Source of the DNA: Sorangiineae bacterium NIC37A_2 | Lineage (GTDB): Bacteria; Myxococcota_A; Polyangia; Polyangiales; Polyangiaceae | Reading direction: 5' to 3' | Assembly (NCBI GenBank): GCA_002085155.1 | Contig: NASX01000006.1 | Location: 62,001-126,000, forward strand | Length of the DNA stretch: 64,000 nucleotides | Part shown: positions 26,183 to 34,938 of the stretch, in pieces | Position numbering within the stretch: the stretch's first letter is position 1 | How the letters are laid out: each line of letters begins with the position of its first letter | Notes under the pieces: model-generated | The model's database searches: none | Seen by the model: only the letters and a program-made list of their open reading frames with translations | Told to the model about the DNA's origin: nothing | Made by a program: the position numbers and the translations under genes

Positions 26183-27102
26183 GGTGCGCTCTCCTTGCTG
26201 GCGCTCGTGTCAGTCGAGTCAGCGCCCCACCGCGGGGCGAGGCGCAGGAGCGCTGCCGTCATCGCGATGGCGAGGTCTGCGTCCTCGCGGCTGAACTCCT
26301 CGTCGGGAACGCCATCGTGATGCGCGGGCGACAAGAAGAGCTGCATCGCGATCTGCAGCGCCGAGAAGCGCTCGGCCTGGGACAGGTTGCGCGCGTTCGT
26401 CTGGAGGAACTGTGCGACCTCGTCGGGTGCCCGACCTCCGAAGCCAGCGGTCTTGAGCGCGTCGAGCGCGATGCGGCACTCCTGCACCGTGTTTCGGTAG
26501 CGCCCGTCGTTGCGCGCGTTGACCGCGTTCACGACCCTCTGTCGTCCTACGGTGGTGGACTCGGGCCCCTGCGCCGGAAGCCGCAGCTCGGTGAGGATCG
26601 AGTCGCAGTAGCCGACGCTCTTGAGCACCGCGAGCCACTGCTCTTTCGGTACCTGGAACTGAAATGGATACTGTTGACCGACAGGCACGATGTGAATGCC
26701 CGGTGCATCGCCTGGGTTCTGTCCGACGGCGAAGGGATGCGCGACGAGCGTCATCACGAGCTCGATCGATCGGCCATCCCGAGCGGTCTCCAGCGCAACG
26801 AGCGCGGCCGTCGAGAGCGAAAGCGTGAAACGGACGCTGCTGGTCGAGGAATGACGCGGTGGCACGATCACCTGTGCCGGGTTCGGAAGCGCGAACCCAA
26901 GGTTCAGCTCATCGCGAGCGAAGCGCGCCTTGACCTCGCTTGGCTGAGGCACAAGGGAGATCGGGCCGTTCTCCTTCCATGGCCACTCGACCAACCGAAA
27001 CGCGACGTCGATGTGAAGCTGCGCGCCGCCAGCGATTCTGCTTCCGCGCACGGTGGCCCCCGTCGCATCCGCGACAATGCGCTGTCCGACCTGCCAGCTC
27101 AT
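26179..27102 (-). CDS. Unknown protein within type I operon 2
   Basis: The 307-residue protein is not recognised. The N-terminal 130 residues look beta-rich (HIDVAFRLVEWPWKENG, SSVRFTLSLSTAALVALE), and the C-terminal half is helical (VVNAVNARNDGRYRNTVQEC). No catalytic motif is visible. Its ATG overlaps the hsdS stop by 1 bp (TAATG) and its stop overlaps the DUF1016 gene by 4 bp, so it is made together with both. A regulator or anti-restriction adaptor is possible but unsupported. Confidence 0.8.
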   Translation of the reverse strand: MSWQVGQRIVADATGATVRGSRIAGGAQLHIDVAFRLVEWPWKENGPISLVPQPSEVKARFARDELNLGFALPNPAQVIVPPRHSSTSSVRFTLSLSTAALVALETARDGRSIELVMTLVAHPFAVGQNPGDAPGIHIVPVGQQYPFQFQVPKEQWLAVLKSVGYCDSILTELRLPAQGPESTTVGRQRVVNAVNARNDGRYRNTVQECRIALDALKTAGFGGRAPDEVAQFLQTNARNLSQAERFSALQIAMQLFLSPAHHDGVPDEEFSREDADLAIAMTAALLRLAPRWGADSTDTSASKESAP

Positions 27103-28274
27103 TAGAGCTCTCCTGCGAAGGCGCGGGCCACGAGGGAGTTGAAGAGGTCGTCGTCGTGCAGCAGTGCTCGCTCGATGTCCGCGTTCGTCGCGCGAATGCG
27201 ACGCTTGGCTGTGGCGAATTTCTCCTGGGCAGCGACGGGAGGGAGCAGCACCTCGACGCTGCGAATGTCGTCAAAGTTGAGCCCCGCCTTCACACCACCC
27301 TTGTTACGCCGATTGACCTGAAGCTGGCCCCCTTCCGAAGCCAAGAAAGCGCTGAGATATTCGGCGTTGACACCTTGAGGCCGGAGGATCGCCAGGTGCT
27401 GGTTGATGAAGGCGCGCGGCAAGCTCGCAGGAACCACGGCAGTTCGTCCGAGATCGGCAGTGATGCTCAGGAGCACATCGCCCGGCTTCGTCTCGGTTCG
27501 TCTCGCTTCGGCTGAATCAGGCGGTTGCACAAAGGCAACGTCGGACAGGTCGAGCAAGTCTTTCCGAACGTTCTGAATGCGGAGGAATGTCTCGCCGCTA
27601 TCAGCGTAGTGCTGCGCCCACCCCCGCGAGCCGCTTGTGAGGAACGCGAGCAGCTCCCCCAATGGCTTCACCGGCCACCCCTTCGGGTTCGTCACCGGGT
27701 CGCCGAACATCTCTAGGAACGCCGAGCGCAGCAGCTCCTCCGTGAGGGCGATGGCCTCCTTGCGCTTGCGGCGGATGGCGTCGGCCTTGTCGAGGATGTC
27801 GGCGATGCGCCGCTGCTCGGTGAGGGGAACTCGAGGCACCTCCAGTGCCTTGAGCTCATCAAGCGGGATGTTGTCGGCCGTTGTGCCTCGCACGGTTGTG
27901 AGAAGTCGAGGCTCCGCGCTCTTCAGAAAGAATGCGAGAAACCTCGGGTCGATGCCGTCGCCGCATAGAAGCCCCTTCATGTCCTGGTTCAAAGTGACGG
28001 GGCGACCGGCGATCGCGACCGGAAGCGTGTGCTTCAAGACCCCCGAGCGCACCACCACCAGGACCGTACCCTTGGGCACGAGCTTCGCCGGAGACGCGGC
28101 GACAGCCTCTTCGGAGATGTGATCCTCGCTGTCGAGGATCATCCAAACCTTCATGTCCTTGGGGGTGACCCACGGGATCGTCCCCTCGAAGAACTCCGGT
28201 CGAGACTTCGACGGGGTTCCACCGCCGACAATACTGACTAGCGAACCGAGCGGCGTTGTCGGAACTGTCCTCAC
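27102..28274 (-). CDS. hsdS: Type I restriction enzyme, specificity subunit HsdS (system 2)
   Basis: The 390-residue subunit has TRD1 ([27 protein letters not shown]), a central conserved helix ([20 protein letters not shown], then FLEMFGDP) and TRD2 ([16 protein letters not shown]). The C-terminal helix reads [19 protein letters not shown]. The start is GTG with 4-bp overlap to hsdM. It is unrelated in sequence to the HsdS of system 1, so the two systems should recognise different sites. Confidence 0.93.
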   Translation of the reverse strand: MRTVPTTPLGSLVSIVGGGTPSKSRPEFFEGTIPWVTPKDMKVWMILDSEDHISEEAVAASPAKLVPKGTVLVVVRSGVLKHTLPVAIAGRPVTLNQDMKGLLCGDGIDPRFLAFFLKSAEPRLLTTVRGTTADNIPLDELKALEVPRVPLTEQRRIADILDKADAIRRKRKEAIALTEELLRSAFLEMFGDPVTNPKGWPVKPLGELLAFLTSGSRGWAQHYADSGETFLRIQNVRKDLLDLSDVAFVQPPDSAEARRTETKPGDVLLSITADLGRTAVVPASLPRAFINQHLAILRPQGVNAEYLSAFLASEGGQLQVNRRNKGGVKAGLNFDDIRSVEVLLPPVAAQEKFATAKRRIRATNADIERALLHDDDLFNSLVARAFAGEL

Positions 28275-29779
28275 AGCATCGCCTCCAGCTCGCTCAGGTC
28301 CCTCGCGATCTCGGCCTCGAGCTTTCGCAGCTTGGCGATGAGCTTTTTCGGCGGCTCGTAGGTTACCGCTTCGTGCTTCGCTTCCTTGTAGCGGTTGATC
28401 GAGAGATCGAAGTCCTTGGCCTCGATGTCGGCCACCGGCACCATGAAGTGCTTCGCCGTCCTGTCGGTGTCCTTCTTCGCGCTCCGCTTCCGCCAGCGCT
28501 CGAGCGCGTCGGGCAGGTCGTTGTCGCTCACCACGTCGCGCTTGTCGTCGAGCGAGAAGCCGTCGGCGCCGACGTCGTAAAAGAAGACATGGTCGGTCTT
28601 GCCGCCCTTCGTGAAGACGAGGATGGCCGTCGACACGCCCGCGTAGGGCTTGAACACGCCGCTCGGCAGCGAGATCACCGCTTCGAGCTGGTTGTCCTTC
28701 ACCAGCATGGCGCGCAGCGCGGTGTGCGCCTTGCTCGATCCGAACAGCACACCGTCGGGCACGATGGTCGCCGATCGGCCTCCCTTCCTGAGCATGCGCA
28801 GGATGAGCGCAACGAAGAGCAGCTCGGTCTTCTTGGTCTTCACCGCCGAGGTCAGCGTGGGGTGCACGTCGCCCTCGTCGAGGCTGCCCTTGAACGGAGG
28901 GTTGGCGAGGATGACGTCGAAGCCGCCGGTGGCCTGCTTGCCGAACTTCTCGGGGAAGCTGTTCGAGAGCGTGTCCTGGTAGTGGATGTCGGGGTTGTCC
29001 ACACCGTGGAGCATCAGGTTCATCGAAGCGATGCGGAGCATGGTCGCGTCGAAGTCGAAGCCGTGGAACATCCCACTCTGGATGTGCGCGCGGTACGGCT
29101 CGAGCAGGTCACCGGTGTAGATGGTCTCGCCCGCCTCGCCCTTGACCTTTCCTTTGGCTGAGGTGTGCGTCTCGAGCAGGTACTGCATCGCACCGACGAG
29201 GAAGCCCGCCGTGCCGCAGGCCGGATCGCCGATGGTCTCGGTAGGCTTGGGCTCGAGCAGCTCCACCATGAAGCGGATGATGTGGCGGGGCGTGCGGAAT
29301 TGGCCGTTGATGCCCGCCGTCGTGAGCTTCGAGAGCAGGTACTCGTAGAGATCGCCCTTTGCGTCGCCGTCGGTGATGGGCAGCTTGTCGATCATGTTCA
29401 CCGCCGAGACCAAGAGGCTCGGCTTCTGGATCATGAGCTGCGCGTCCTGCATGTACTCGGCGAACGTCGTCCCGCCGTTCAGCTTGCGGAAGTGCGGAAA
29501 CACCTCGTCGCGCACCACGCGCAACATCTCGGCGGCGTCCTTCTGCTTGAAGTTTTTCCAGCGGCGCGGGTCGGTCGAGCCCTTGAAGCGACCCTTGAAC
29601 GGCTTCTTGGTGCGCTCAGCGCGCCGCTCGCCGGTCGTCTCCATCACGTCGAGCAGCCGCGCGAACATGAGGAACGAAATCTGCTCGATGACGGTGAGCG
29701 GGTTGGTGATGCCGCCGGTCCAGAACTCGGTCCAGAGCTTGTCGATGTCGCTCTTCTGTTGGGTCGTCAGTGTGCTCAT
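28271..29779 (-). CDS. hsdM: Type I restriction enzyme, N6-adenine methyltransferase HsdM (system 2)
   Basis: The 502-residue protein has the HsdM N-domain ([26 protein letters not shown]), the [13 protein letters not shown] segment, motif [13 protein letters not shown] and motif [14 protein letters not shown]. The C-terminal helix ([23 protein letters not shown]) is typical. Its length is normal, unlike the long HsdM of system 1. It overlaps hsdR by 4 bp and hsdS by 4 bp. All SAM and catalytic motifs look intact. Confidence 0.95.
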   Translation of the reverse strand: MSTLTTQQKSDIDKLWTEFWTGGITNPLTVIEQISFLMFARLLDVMETTGERRAERTKKPFKGRFKGSTDPRRWKNFKQKDAAEMLRVVRDEVFPHFRKLNGGTTFAEYMQDAQLMIQKPSLLVSAVNMIDKLPITDGDAKGDLYEYLLSKLTTAGINGQFRTPRHIIRFMVELLEPKPTETIGDPACGTAGFLVGAMQYLLETHTSAKGKVKGEAGETIYTGDLLEPYRAHIQSGMFHGFDFDATMLRIASMNLMLHGVDNPDIHYQDTLSNSFPEKFGKQATGGFDVILANPPFKGSLDEGDVHPTLTSAVKTKKTELLFVALILRMLRKGGRSATIVPDGVLFGSSKAHTALRAMLVKDNQLEAVISLPSGVFKPYAGVSTAILVFTKGGKTDHVFFYDVGADGFSLDDKRDVVSDNDLPDALERWRKRSAKKDTDRTAKHFMVPVADIEAKDFDLSINRYKEAKHEAVTYEPPKKLIAKLRKLEAEIARDLSELEAML

Positions 29780-32700
29780 GATGCTTGGATCGCAGGCGGG
29801 TGGTCGCTTGGGGTCGCCCGCTTCGGTTCGAAGACGCTCAGGATGGCAAGAAGCTCATCGACGTCTCCGGGATTGGTGAAGATGCCGTCCACGCTCTCGG
29901 CGTGGAGGTTCGTGAATGGGGGCTCGTACAGGCGTTCGAGCTCGATGCCGCCGTTCTGGGCAATGTAGTTCTGCAGCACTTGCAGGAAACGGAGCTGCTG
30001 CGAAGACAGGCGCGGGTGCTTGTGAACGAAGGCGCTGAACGCCTCGGCGACCGCCTCCGTGTCGAGGCCCACGAGCCCTCGAAACACCGTGAGCAGCGAA
30101 CGGCGCGTTTCCGGGTCGTGCCCGGCGAGGTGCTTCACGTTGGCCTTGTCGTCCATCTCGAGCACCAGCTTGGCCAGCTCCTCGAGCTCGCTCTCCTGCA
30201 CGCCCTTGCCGGCGCGGATGCGCTGCAAGATAGCGTGATTCGAGAAGTGCTCCTTGAGCACCTTCTCCACGCGCGTCCGGTACTCGACGAGATCGAGCCC
30301 TTCGAGCTTCGGGATGTACGCCTCGGCGATATGGCCATCGTCGGTCACGTCGAAGACCTGCGGCGCCACGCGCGTCGTCGTGGGGAGCTGCTGGTACTTC
30401 ATCACCGAGCGCAGCTCGCTCCGCAGCCCTTCGAGCTGCTGGATCTCGACGGTGCTCCAGAAGCCCTTGTCGCGCACCCGCTTGATAGAGTCGGCCTTTG
30501 CCTTCACCGGCTGGAGGTTCTTGCCGAGCAGCTCCACAGCCTCCTCGACGCGGCCCTTCAGGTCCTGCACCTTGGGCCCGCTCCGGCCGCCCTTGAGCAG
30601 CTCGATCTGCAGGCGGGTCATGAGCAGGTCGAAGCGGTAGGCGTCTTCGTCGCCTCGGATACTCCGGAGGTGCTGCAGCGGGGCGACGATCGACAGCAGA
30701 TCGGCTTTGGTGGCGGCAGCAAAGTGGTGGACGCGATCGCCGTCCGCGAGCTGCGTCAGCTCCTTCCACTTGTCGCGGGCGTCGATGGCGTTCGTGTCTC
30801 GCACCGCACGGATGTCGCCGAGCACCTGCTGCTCGGCGATGCCGATGGCGGCCTCGTCCATCTTGTCGATGGCGACCGAAAGCAGCTCCACGCGCGCCTC
30901 GAACAGGTGCTGAAGCAGCGACTTCTGCGGCGCTGGCTGCGCCTCTTTGTACTTCTCGTCGAAGAACCAGAAATTTTTCCAGTGGTCGAAGATGAGAAAC
31001 TCGGTCTTGTCCTTGCCGGGCCCGAAGAGGTCTTTGCAGAGGCGCGTGCCGCGACCGATCATCTGCCAGAACTTCACATACGACTTCACCGGCTTGGCGA
31101 AGACCAGGTTCACCACCTCGGGCACGTCGATGCCGGTGTCGAGCATGTCGACCGAGATGGCGATGGTCAGCTCGTCATCAGGGTTCTTGAAGTCGTCGAT
31201 GAGTTGGTCCGCCTTCGCTTCCTGATTGTCGATGACGCGACAGAAGGCCGAGCCGTACTGCGGATAGAGCTCGCTGAAGACCTCAGCGAGATGCACCGCG
31301 TGCAGGTGGTTCCGCGCGAAGACGATGGTCTTGCCGACATGCTGACCCGTCGCCTCGCGGATGCCGCCCTCCATCAGCGAGCGCCAAATGGCGCGCGTGG
31401 TGTCCTTGTTGAAGAAGTACTTGTCGAGATCGTCGCTGTCGTAGTCGACGGCCTGCGCTTGTGGATCCTGGTCCTCGAGCTCTGAGCGCTGTTCGGCAGT
31501 CATCTGCGAGTAGCGGAAACCGTCGCGTGAGAACTTGGTGCTGACCTGCATCACGCGGAACGGCACGAGGTAAGGAGGCCTCGACTCGATGGCCTGCTGG
31601 AAGTCGAAGGCCGAGGTGGGATCGCCGTTCTCGCAGGCGAAGAGCTCGTAGGTGTTACGCTCGATGAACTTCACCGGCGTCGCGGTGAGACCGACCTCCA
31701 ACGCGTCGAAGTACTGGAAGAGCGAGCGGAACTTCTTGTAGATGCTGCGGTGCGACTCGTCGGCGATGATGAGATCGAAGAAGCCGACGTCGAAGTCCTC
31801 GTACGCCTTCATCATCGCCGGGTACGTCGCCAGGTAGATGCGCTTGTCGCGATCGTTGGCCGTCGATGCGTCCACAATCACGCGCGGCTCACCGGGCATG
31901 AACTCCTTGAAGACTCGGTCGGCCTGACGGCGCAGCTCTTTGCGATCGCAGAGGAAGAGGATGCGCTTTACCCAGCCAGCGCGCATCAGCACGTCGCACA
32001 GCGAGATGGCGACACGCGTCTTACCGGTGCCGGTCGCTTGTACAACGAGGGCCTTGCGAAAGTTGCTCTCGAAGCGCTCGCACACGCGCTTGACCGCTTC
32101 GAGCTGGTACATGCGGCCCGCGATCGCGAGGTTCGGTTCGACGTGGGCAAGCGCCTTCTTTCCAATGCGCTGGTGGACCAAGTACTCGAGGCTGTCCTTC
32201 GAGTAGAAGCCGTAGACCTTGCGGTACGGGTAGCCCTGCGCGTCGTCCCACAGGAAGACGTCGATGCCGTTGGTGAAGAAGATCACGGGGCGCACGCCGG
32301 TCGCTTTTTCCAGCGCGTCGGCGTACTGGCGCGCCTGCTCGCCTCCTCTGCGCGCATCCTTCGCGGTCTTCTTGGCCTCGATGACGGCCAGCGGCTTGCC
32401 GTCGTCGCCGTAGAGAACGTAGTCGGCGGAGCCGTCGCCGCTCGGTGTGGGCAGGCCCGTGAGCTTCAGCTCCTGCTTCACCTGCTCGGTACTCTTGCCG
32501 TGGATACCGACGTTCCAACCCGCCGCGAGCAGGGCCTGGTCGATGAGGCGGCGGCGCGTGGTGGCTTCGTTGAACTCGAGGGCCGAAGCGACCTTCTGAC
32601 CCTCCTCGCGGAGCTTGGTCAGCTCGCTCGCGTTCTCCTCGGCGGTGCGCGTGGCTTCCGTCGCGGCGCGTTCGGCCTCGAGGCGCTTCTTGGTCTCCTC

Positions 32701-33210
32701 GTCGAGGCGCTTGAGGACGGACTCGTACTTGGCTTCAGCGAGACGTAGTTTCTCGAGGGCGTCCTTGGTCTTCGCGGCGCTCGCCGGCTCGGGCGGCGGC
32801 GGCATGTACTTCGGCGTGGCCTCGAGCTTTCCGCCATCAACCTGCACGAAGAACCACCGCGCGATGTCGAAGAGCTGCGCCAGGCACTCGAGCGAGAGCT
32901 GGCTCGTAATGGGCCGGCGCGGGTGCGCGGCGTGGTTGCCGGCCCTACGCACGGCGTGGAGCTTGTTCTGGACGACCTCGGGCACCGCCTGTCGGAAGGC
33001 GGTCTCGTTCAGTAGATCGTTGAGGTTGTCGGAGTACGGCGGACGTAGGCGGTAGTTCTCGTAGATGGCCCCGACCGCGTGCTCCACGAAGCTGCGCTGC
33101 TTGATGAGCGAACTCGCGGGGTCTTCGTGGGCGTAGCGCTCGGCGAAGCCTGCGAGATCGGCCATCACGGCGCGGCGCGCGCGGAGGAACTCGAAGTTCA
33201 CTGATTTCAT
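29776..33210 (-). CDS. hsdR: Type I restriction enzyme, endonuclease/translocase HsdR (system 2)
   Basis: The 1144-residue protein begins with a DUF4145-like helical domain ([15 protein letters not shown]) and a long coiled coil ([20 protein letters not shown]). The nuclease follows ([23 protein letters not shown]), then Walker [12 protein letters not shown], the DESH box in [13 protein letters not shown], and helicase motif VI in [12 protein letters not shown] at 33210 has a strong GAGGAGGT ribosome site; the track start 13 codons earlier lies in the leader. It heads the second operon. A sigma-54-like site lies 52-67 bp upstream of the start. Confidence 0.94.
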   Translation of the reverse strand: MKSVNFEFLRARRAVMADLAGFAERYAHEDPASSLIKQRSFVEHAVGAIYENYRLRPPYSDNLNDLLNETAFRQAVPEVVQNKLHAVRRAGNHAAHPRRPITSQLSLECLAQLFDIARWFFVQVDGGKLEATPKYMPPPPEPASAAKTKDALEKLRLAEAKYESVLKRLDEETKKRLEAERAATEATRTAEENASELTKLREEGQKVASALEFNEATTRRRLIDQALLAAGWNVGIHGKSTEQVKQELKLTGLPTPSGDGSADYVLYGDDGKPLAVIEAKKTAKDARRGGEQARQYADALEKATGVRPVIFFTNGIDVFLWDDAQGYPYRKVYGFYSKDSLEYLVHQRIGKKALAHVEPNLAIAGRMYQLEAVKRVCERFESNFRKALVVQATGTGKTRVAISLCDVLMRAGWVKRILFLCDRKELRRQADRVFKEFMPGEPRVIVDASTANDRDKRIYLATYPAMMKAYEDFDVGFFDLIIADESHRSIYKKFRSLFQYFDALEVGLTATPVKFIERNTYELFACENGDPTSAFDFQQAIESRPPYLVPFRVMQVSTKFSRDGFRYSQMTAEQRSELEDQDPQAQAVDYDSDDLDKYFFNKDTTRAIWRSLMEGGIREATGQHVGKTIVFARNHLHAVHLAEVFSELYPQYGSAFCRVIDNQEAKADQLIDDFKNPDDELTIAISVDMLDTGIDVPEVVNLVFAKPVKSYVKFWQMIGRGTRLCKDLFGPGKDKTEFLIFDHWKNFWFFDEKYKEAQPAPQKSLLQHLFEARVELLSVAIDKMDEAAIGIAEQQVLGDIRAVRDTNAIDARDKWKELTQLADGDRVHHFAAATKADLLSIVAPLQHLRSIRGDEDAYRFDLLMTRLQIELLKGGRSGPKVQDLKGRVEEAVELLGKNLQPVKAKADSIKRVRDKGFWSTVEIQQLEGLRSELRSVMKYQQLPTTTRVAPQVFDVTDDGHIAEAYIPKLEGLDLVEYRTRVEKVLKEHFSNHAILQRIRAGKGVQESELEELAKLVLEMDDKANVKHLAGHDPETRRSLLTVFRGLVGLDTEAVAEAFSAFVHKHPRLSSQQLRFLQVLQNYIAQNGGIELERLYEPPFTNLHAESVDGIFTNPGDVDELLAILSVFEPKRATPSDHPPAIQAS

Positions 33211-33261
33211 GAACGGGACCTCCTCTCCTCGCGCGGCGCTCCTGAGCATGTCGGGCCCCTA

Positions 33262-33277
33262 ATCACAAAACGTGCCA
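33262..33277 (-). promoter_or_regulatory. Sigma-54-like promoter before hsdR2
   Basis: Read on the minus strand the site is TGGCACGTTTTGTGAT. The -24 half is a perfect TGGCACG. The -12 half is GTGAT rather than TTGCW, so G is kept but C is replaced by A. Transcription would start near 33251, leaving a 40-nt leader with the strong ribosome site of hsdR. The adjacent sigma-54 activator gene makes the site credible, but the imperfect -12 keeps it a prediction. Confidence 0.5.
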
Positions 33278-33292
33278 GTAATGCGCGCTCCA

Positions 33293-34795
33293 TCAGGTCT
33301 GCACATCATAGGTCTTCAGCCAGTTCGTCAATGTCTGGTAGCTTGGTAGGCCCACGAGCTCTGCCGCCTTGGTCTTGTTGCCTTGCGCTTCGTCCATCGC
33401 GCGCTCGAGGTAGTGGCGCGCGACTTCTTTCAATAAGTTTCGCAGGTCGAAGCCGCCGCCAAGCGGCCGCCCGAGCACCTCCGGCCGTATGGTGGTGGCC
33501 ACGGGAAGCAGCGCTTCTCGCACATCCTCTGACGAAATAGAGGCACCATCGCTCCAGATCGCGGCGCGGCGCAGGGTGTTGCCCAGCTCGCGCACGTTGC
33601 CCGGCCAGGGGTGGGAAAGCAGAAGATTCCTTGCACCAACAGAAAGTTTCTTCTCTCTGAAGCCGGGCTCGCTCTGGGCCTCGCGGTTCACTTGGACGAG
33701 CAGGTGGTCGATGAGCAGGCCTACGTCGCCCTGACGCTCGCGGAGGGGCGGCAGCTTCAGGACGGCCACCGCCAGCCGGTAGAAGAGGTCCTCGCGGAAG
33801 CGACCCGAGGCGATCTCCTCGATCAGCGTGCGGTTGGTGGCGGCGACGATACGCACGTCGACCTTCACGGGCTTGCTCTCACCGAGGGGCACGATCTCGC
33901 CCTCTTGAATGGCGCGGAGCAGCTTTACCTGCGCGGGTCCAGGCAGCTCTCCCAACTCGTCGAGGAAGAGGGTGCCGCCGTCGGCCTCCCTAAAGTGGCC
34001 CTTACGGTCCGCGCTCGCGCCCGTGAAGGAGCCCTTCTTGTGCCCAAACAGCTCCGATTCGACCAGCTCGGGGGGAATGGCGCCGCAGTTGACCGCGATG
34101 AAGGTCCTGTCGCGGCGGGGGCTGGCCCGATGGATGGCTCGGGCGAGCAGCTCCTTGCCGGTGCCCGACTCGCCCTCGATGAGGACTGGCACGCTACGGA
34201 TGGCGACGCGGCGGGCCCGCTCAATGAGCCGACTCATCACGCGGCTCTTGTGGATGATGTCGGCGAACTCGGGCGCCTCCGGCGGCGCGCCGGTGGCGAT
34301 GTGCTTCAGGCGCTCGTCCTGCTCTCGGAGAAGGTCGGGCAGGAACTCGGCCGAGAGGTCGAAGGGCACCGAGGCCGTGCGGACGCCGTGCTCTCGCGAC
34401 GACTCGATGAGCTCGGCGGGGAAGCGGGTCTTGCCGAGGATGATCCACACCGCCGCCATCGCGGGCGTGCCGGGTGAAAGGTGAAAAGAGAGCTGCGCGT
34501 CCTTCGCCTTGCCGAGGGCGTGCTCCACACCGCGTACCGCGGCCTCGTAGATCTCGCCGAAGTTGGTCGGACCTGAGAGCTCGTGCGGCAGGACCTCGAC
34601 ACGCGTCTTCGTGCGGCCCCTCAGCCACTTGAGGTACGGCTGGACGAGCTTGTCGTCGTAGTCGGAGAGGAGGAAGGCCTCGTGGAAGTCGCGGCTCGCG
34701 AGCGCCTGCGCGATTGGCCCCTGGCCCACCGACTCACACTCGGTGGGCGCCCTCAGATCAGTCTTGCCAAGCCAGGCGACGAGAACATTGCGCAC
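33293..34795 (-). CDS. RtcR-like sigma-54 activator with N-terminal CARF-type domain
   Basis: The 500-residue protein has three parts. Residues 1-165 are Rossmann-like, with LSFHLSPGTPAMAAVWIIL (about 102-120) and FPAELIESS aligning by eye with the CARF domain of RtcR. Residues 180-430 are the sigma-54 AAA+ domain: Walker A GESGTGKE (about 208-215), GSFTGA loop (255-260), Walker B TLFLDELGEL. The C-terminus is a Fis-type HTH (GNKTKAAELVGLPSYQTLTNWL). GTG 34795 fits the RtcR N-terminus better than TTG 34810. CARF domains bind cyclic oligonucleotides or related RNA ends. It is expected to open the sigma-54 promoters at 34908 and perhaps 33262. Confidence 0.88.
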   Translation of the reverse strand: MRNVLVAWLGKTDLRAPTECESVGQGPIAQALASRDFHEAFLLSDYDDKLVQPYLKWLRGRTKTRVEVLPHELSGPTNFGEIYEAAVRGVEHALGKAKDAQLSFHLSPGTPAMAAVWIILGKTRFPAELIESSREHGVRTASVPFDLSAEFLPDLLREQDERLKHIATGAPPEAPEFADIIHKSRVMSRLIERARRVAIRSVPVLIEGESGTGKELLARAIHRASPRRDRTFIAVNCGAIPPELVESELFGHKKGSFTGASADRKGHFREADGGTLFLDELGELPGPAQVKLLRAIQEGEIVPLGESKPVKVDVRIVAATNRTLIEEIASGRFREDLFYRLAVAVLKLPPLRERQGDVGLLIDHLLVQVNREAQSEPGFREKKLSVGARNLLLSHPWPGNVRELGNTLRRAAIWSDGASISSEDVREALLPVATTIRPEVLGRPLGGGFDLRNLLKEVARHYLERAMDEAQGNKTKAAELVGLPSYQTLTNWLKTYDVQT

Positions 34796-34814
34796 CTTCG
34801 GAGGATACAAGAGT

Positions 34815-34860
34815 GCTTACGGTACAACAAGAGATCTTGTTCGCCACAAGAGCCGTAAGC
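34815..34860. promoter_or_regulatory. Nested inverted repeats, probable activator-binding site
   Basis: GCTTACGG at 34815-34822 pairs with CCGTAAGC at 34853-34860. Within lies AACAAGA-GA-TCTTGTT at 34826-34841, a perfect 7-bp palindrome. The inner centre is about 100 bp upstream of the predicted sigma-54 start, the usual distance for enhancer-like sites. It also lies just upstream of the activator gene, so it could serve autoregulation. Confidence 0.65.
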
Positions 34861-34907
34861 CCTCGAGAAGGCGCGAGTATTAAGGGACCGCGCGCGGGTC
34901 TACCGCT

Positions 34908-34923
34908 TGGCCCGGCGGTTGCA
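34908..34923 (+). promoter_or_regulatory. Sigma-54 promoter of the divergent nuclease gene
   Basis: TGGCCCGGCGGTTGCA matches the consensus TGGCACG-N4-TTGCW at all but one position, with GG and GC ten bases apart. The start would be near 34934, only about 5 nt before ATG 34939, so the transcript would be almost leaderless. Confidence 0.78.
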
Positions 34924-34938
34924 GTGAGGCCCGGCATC

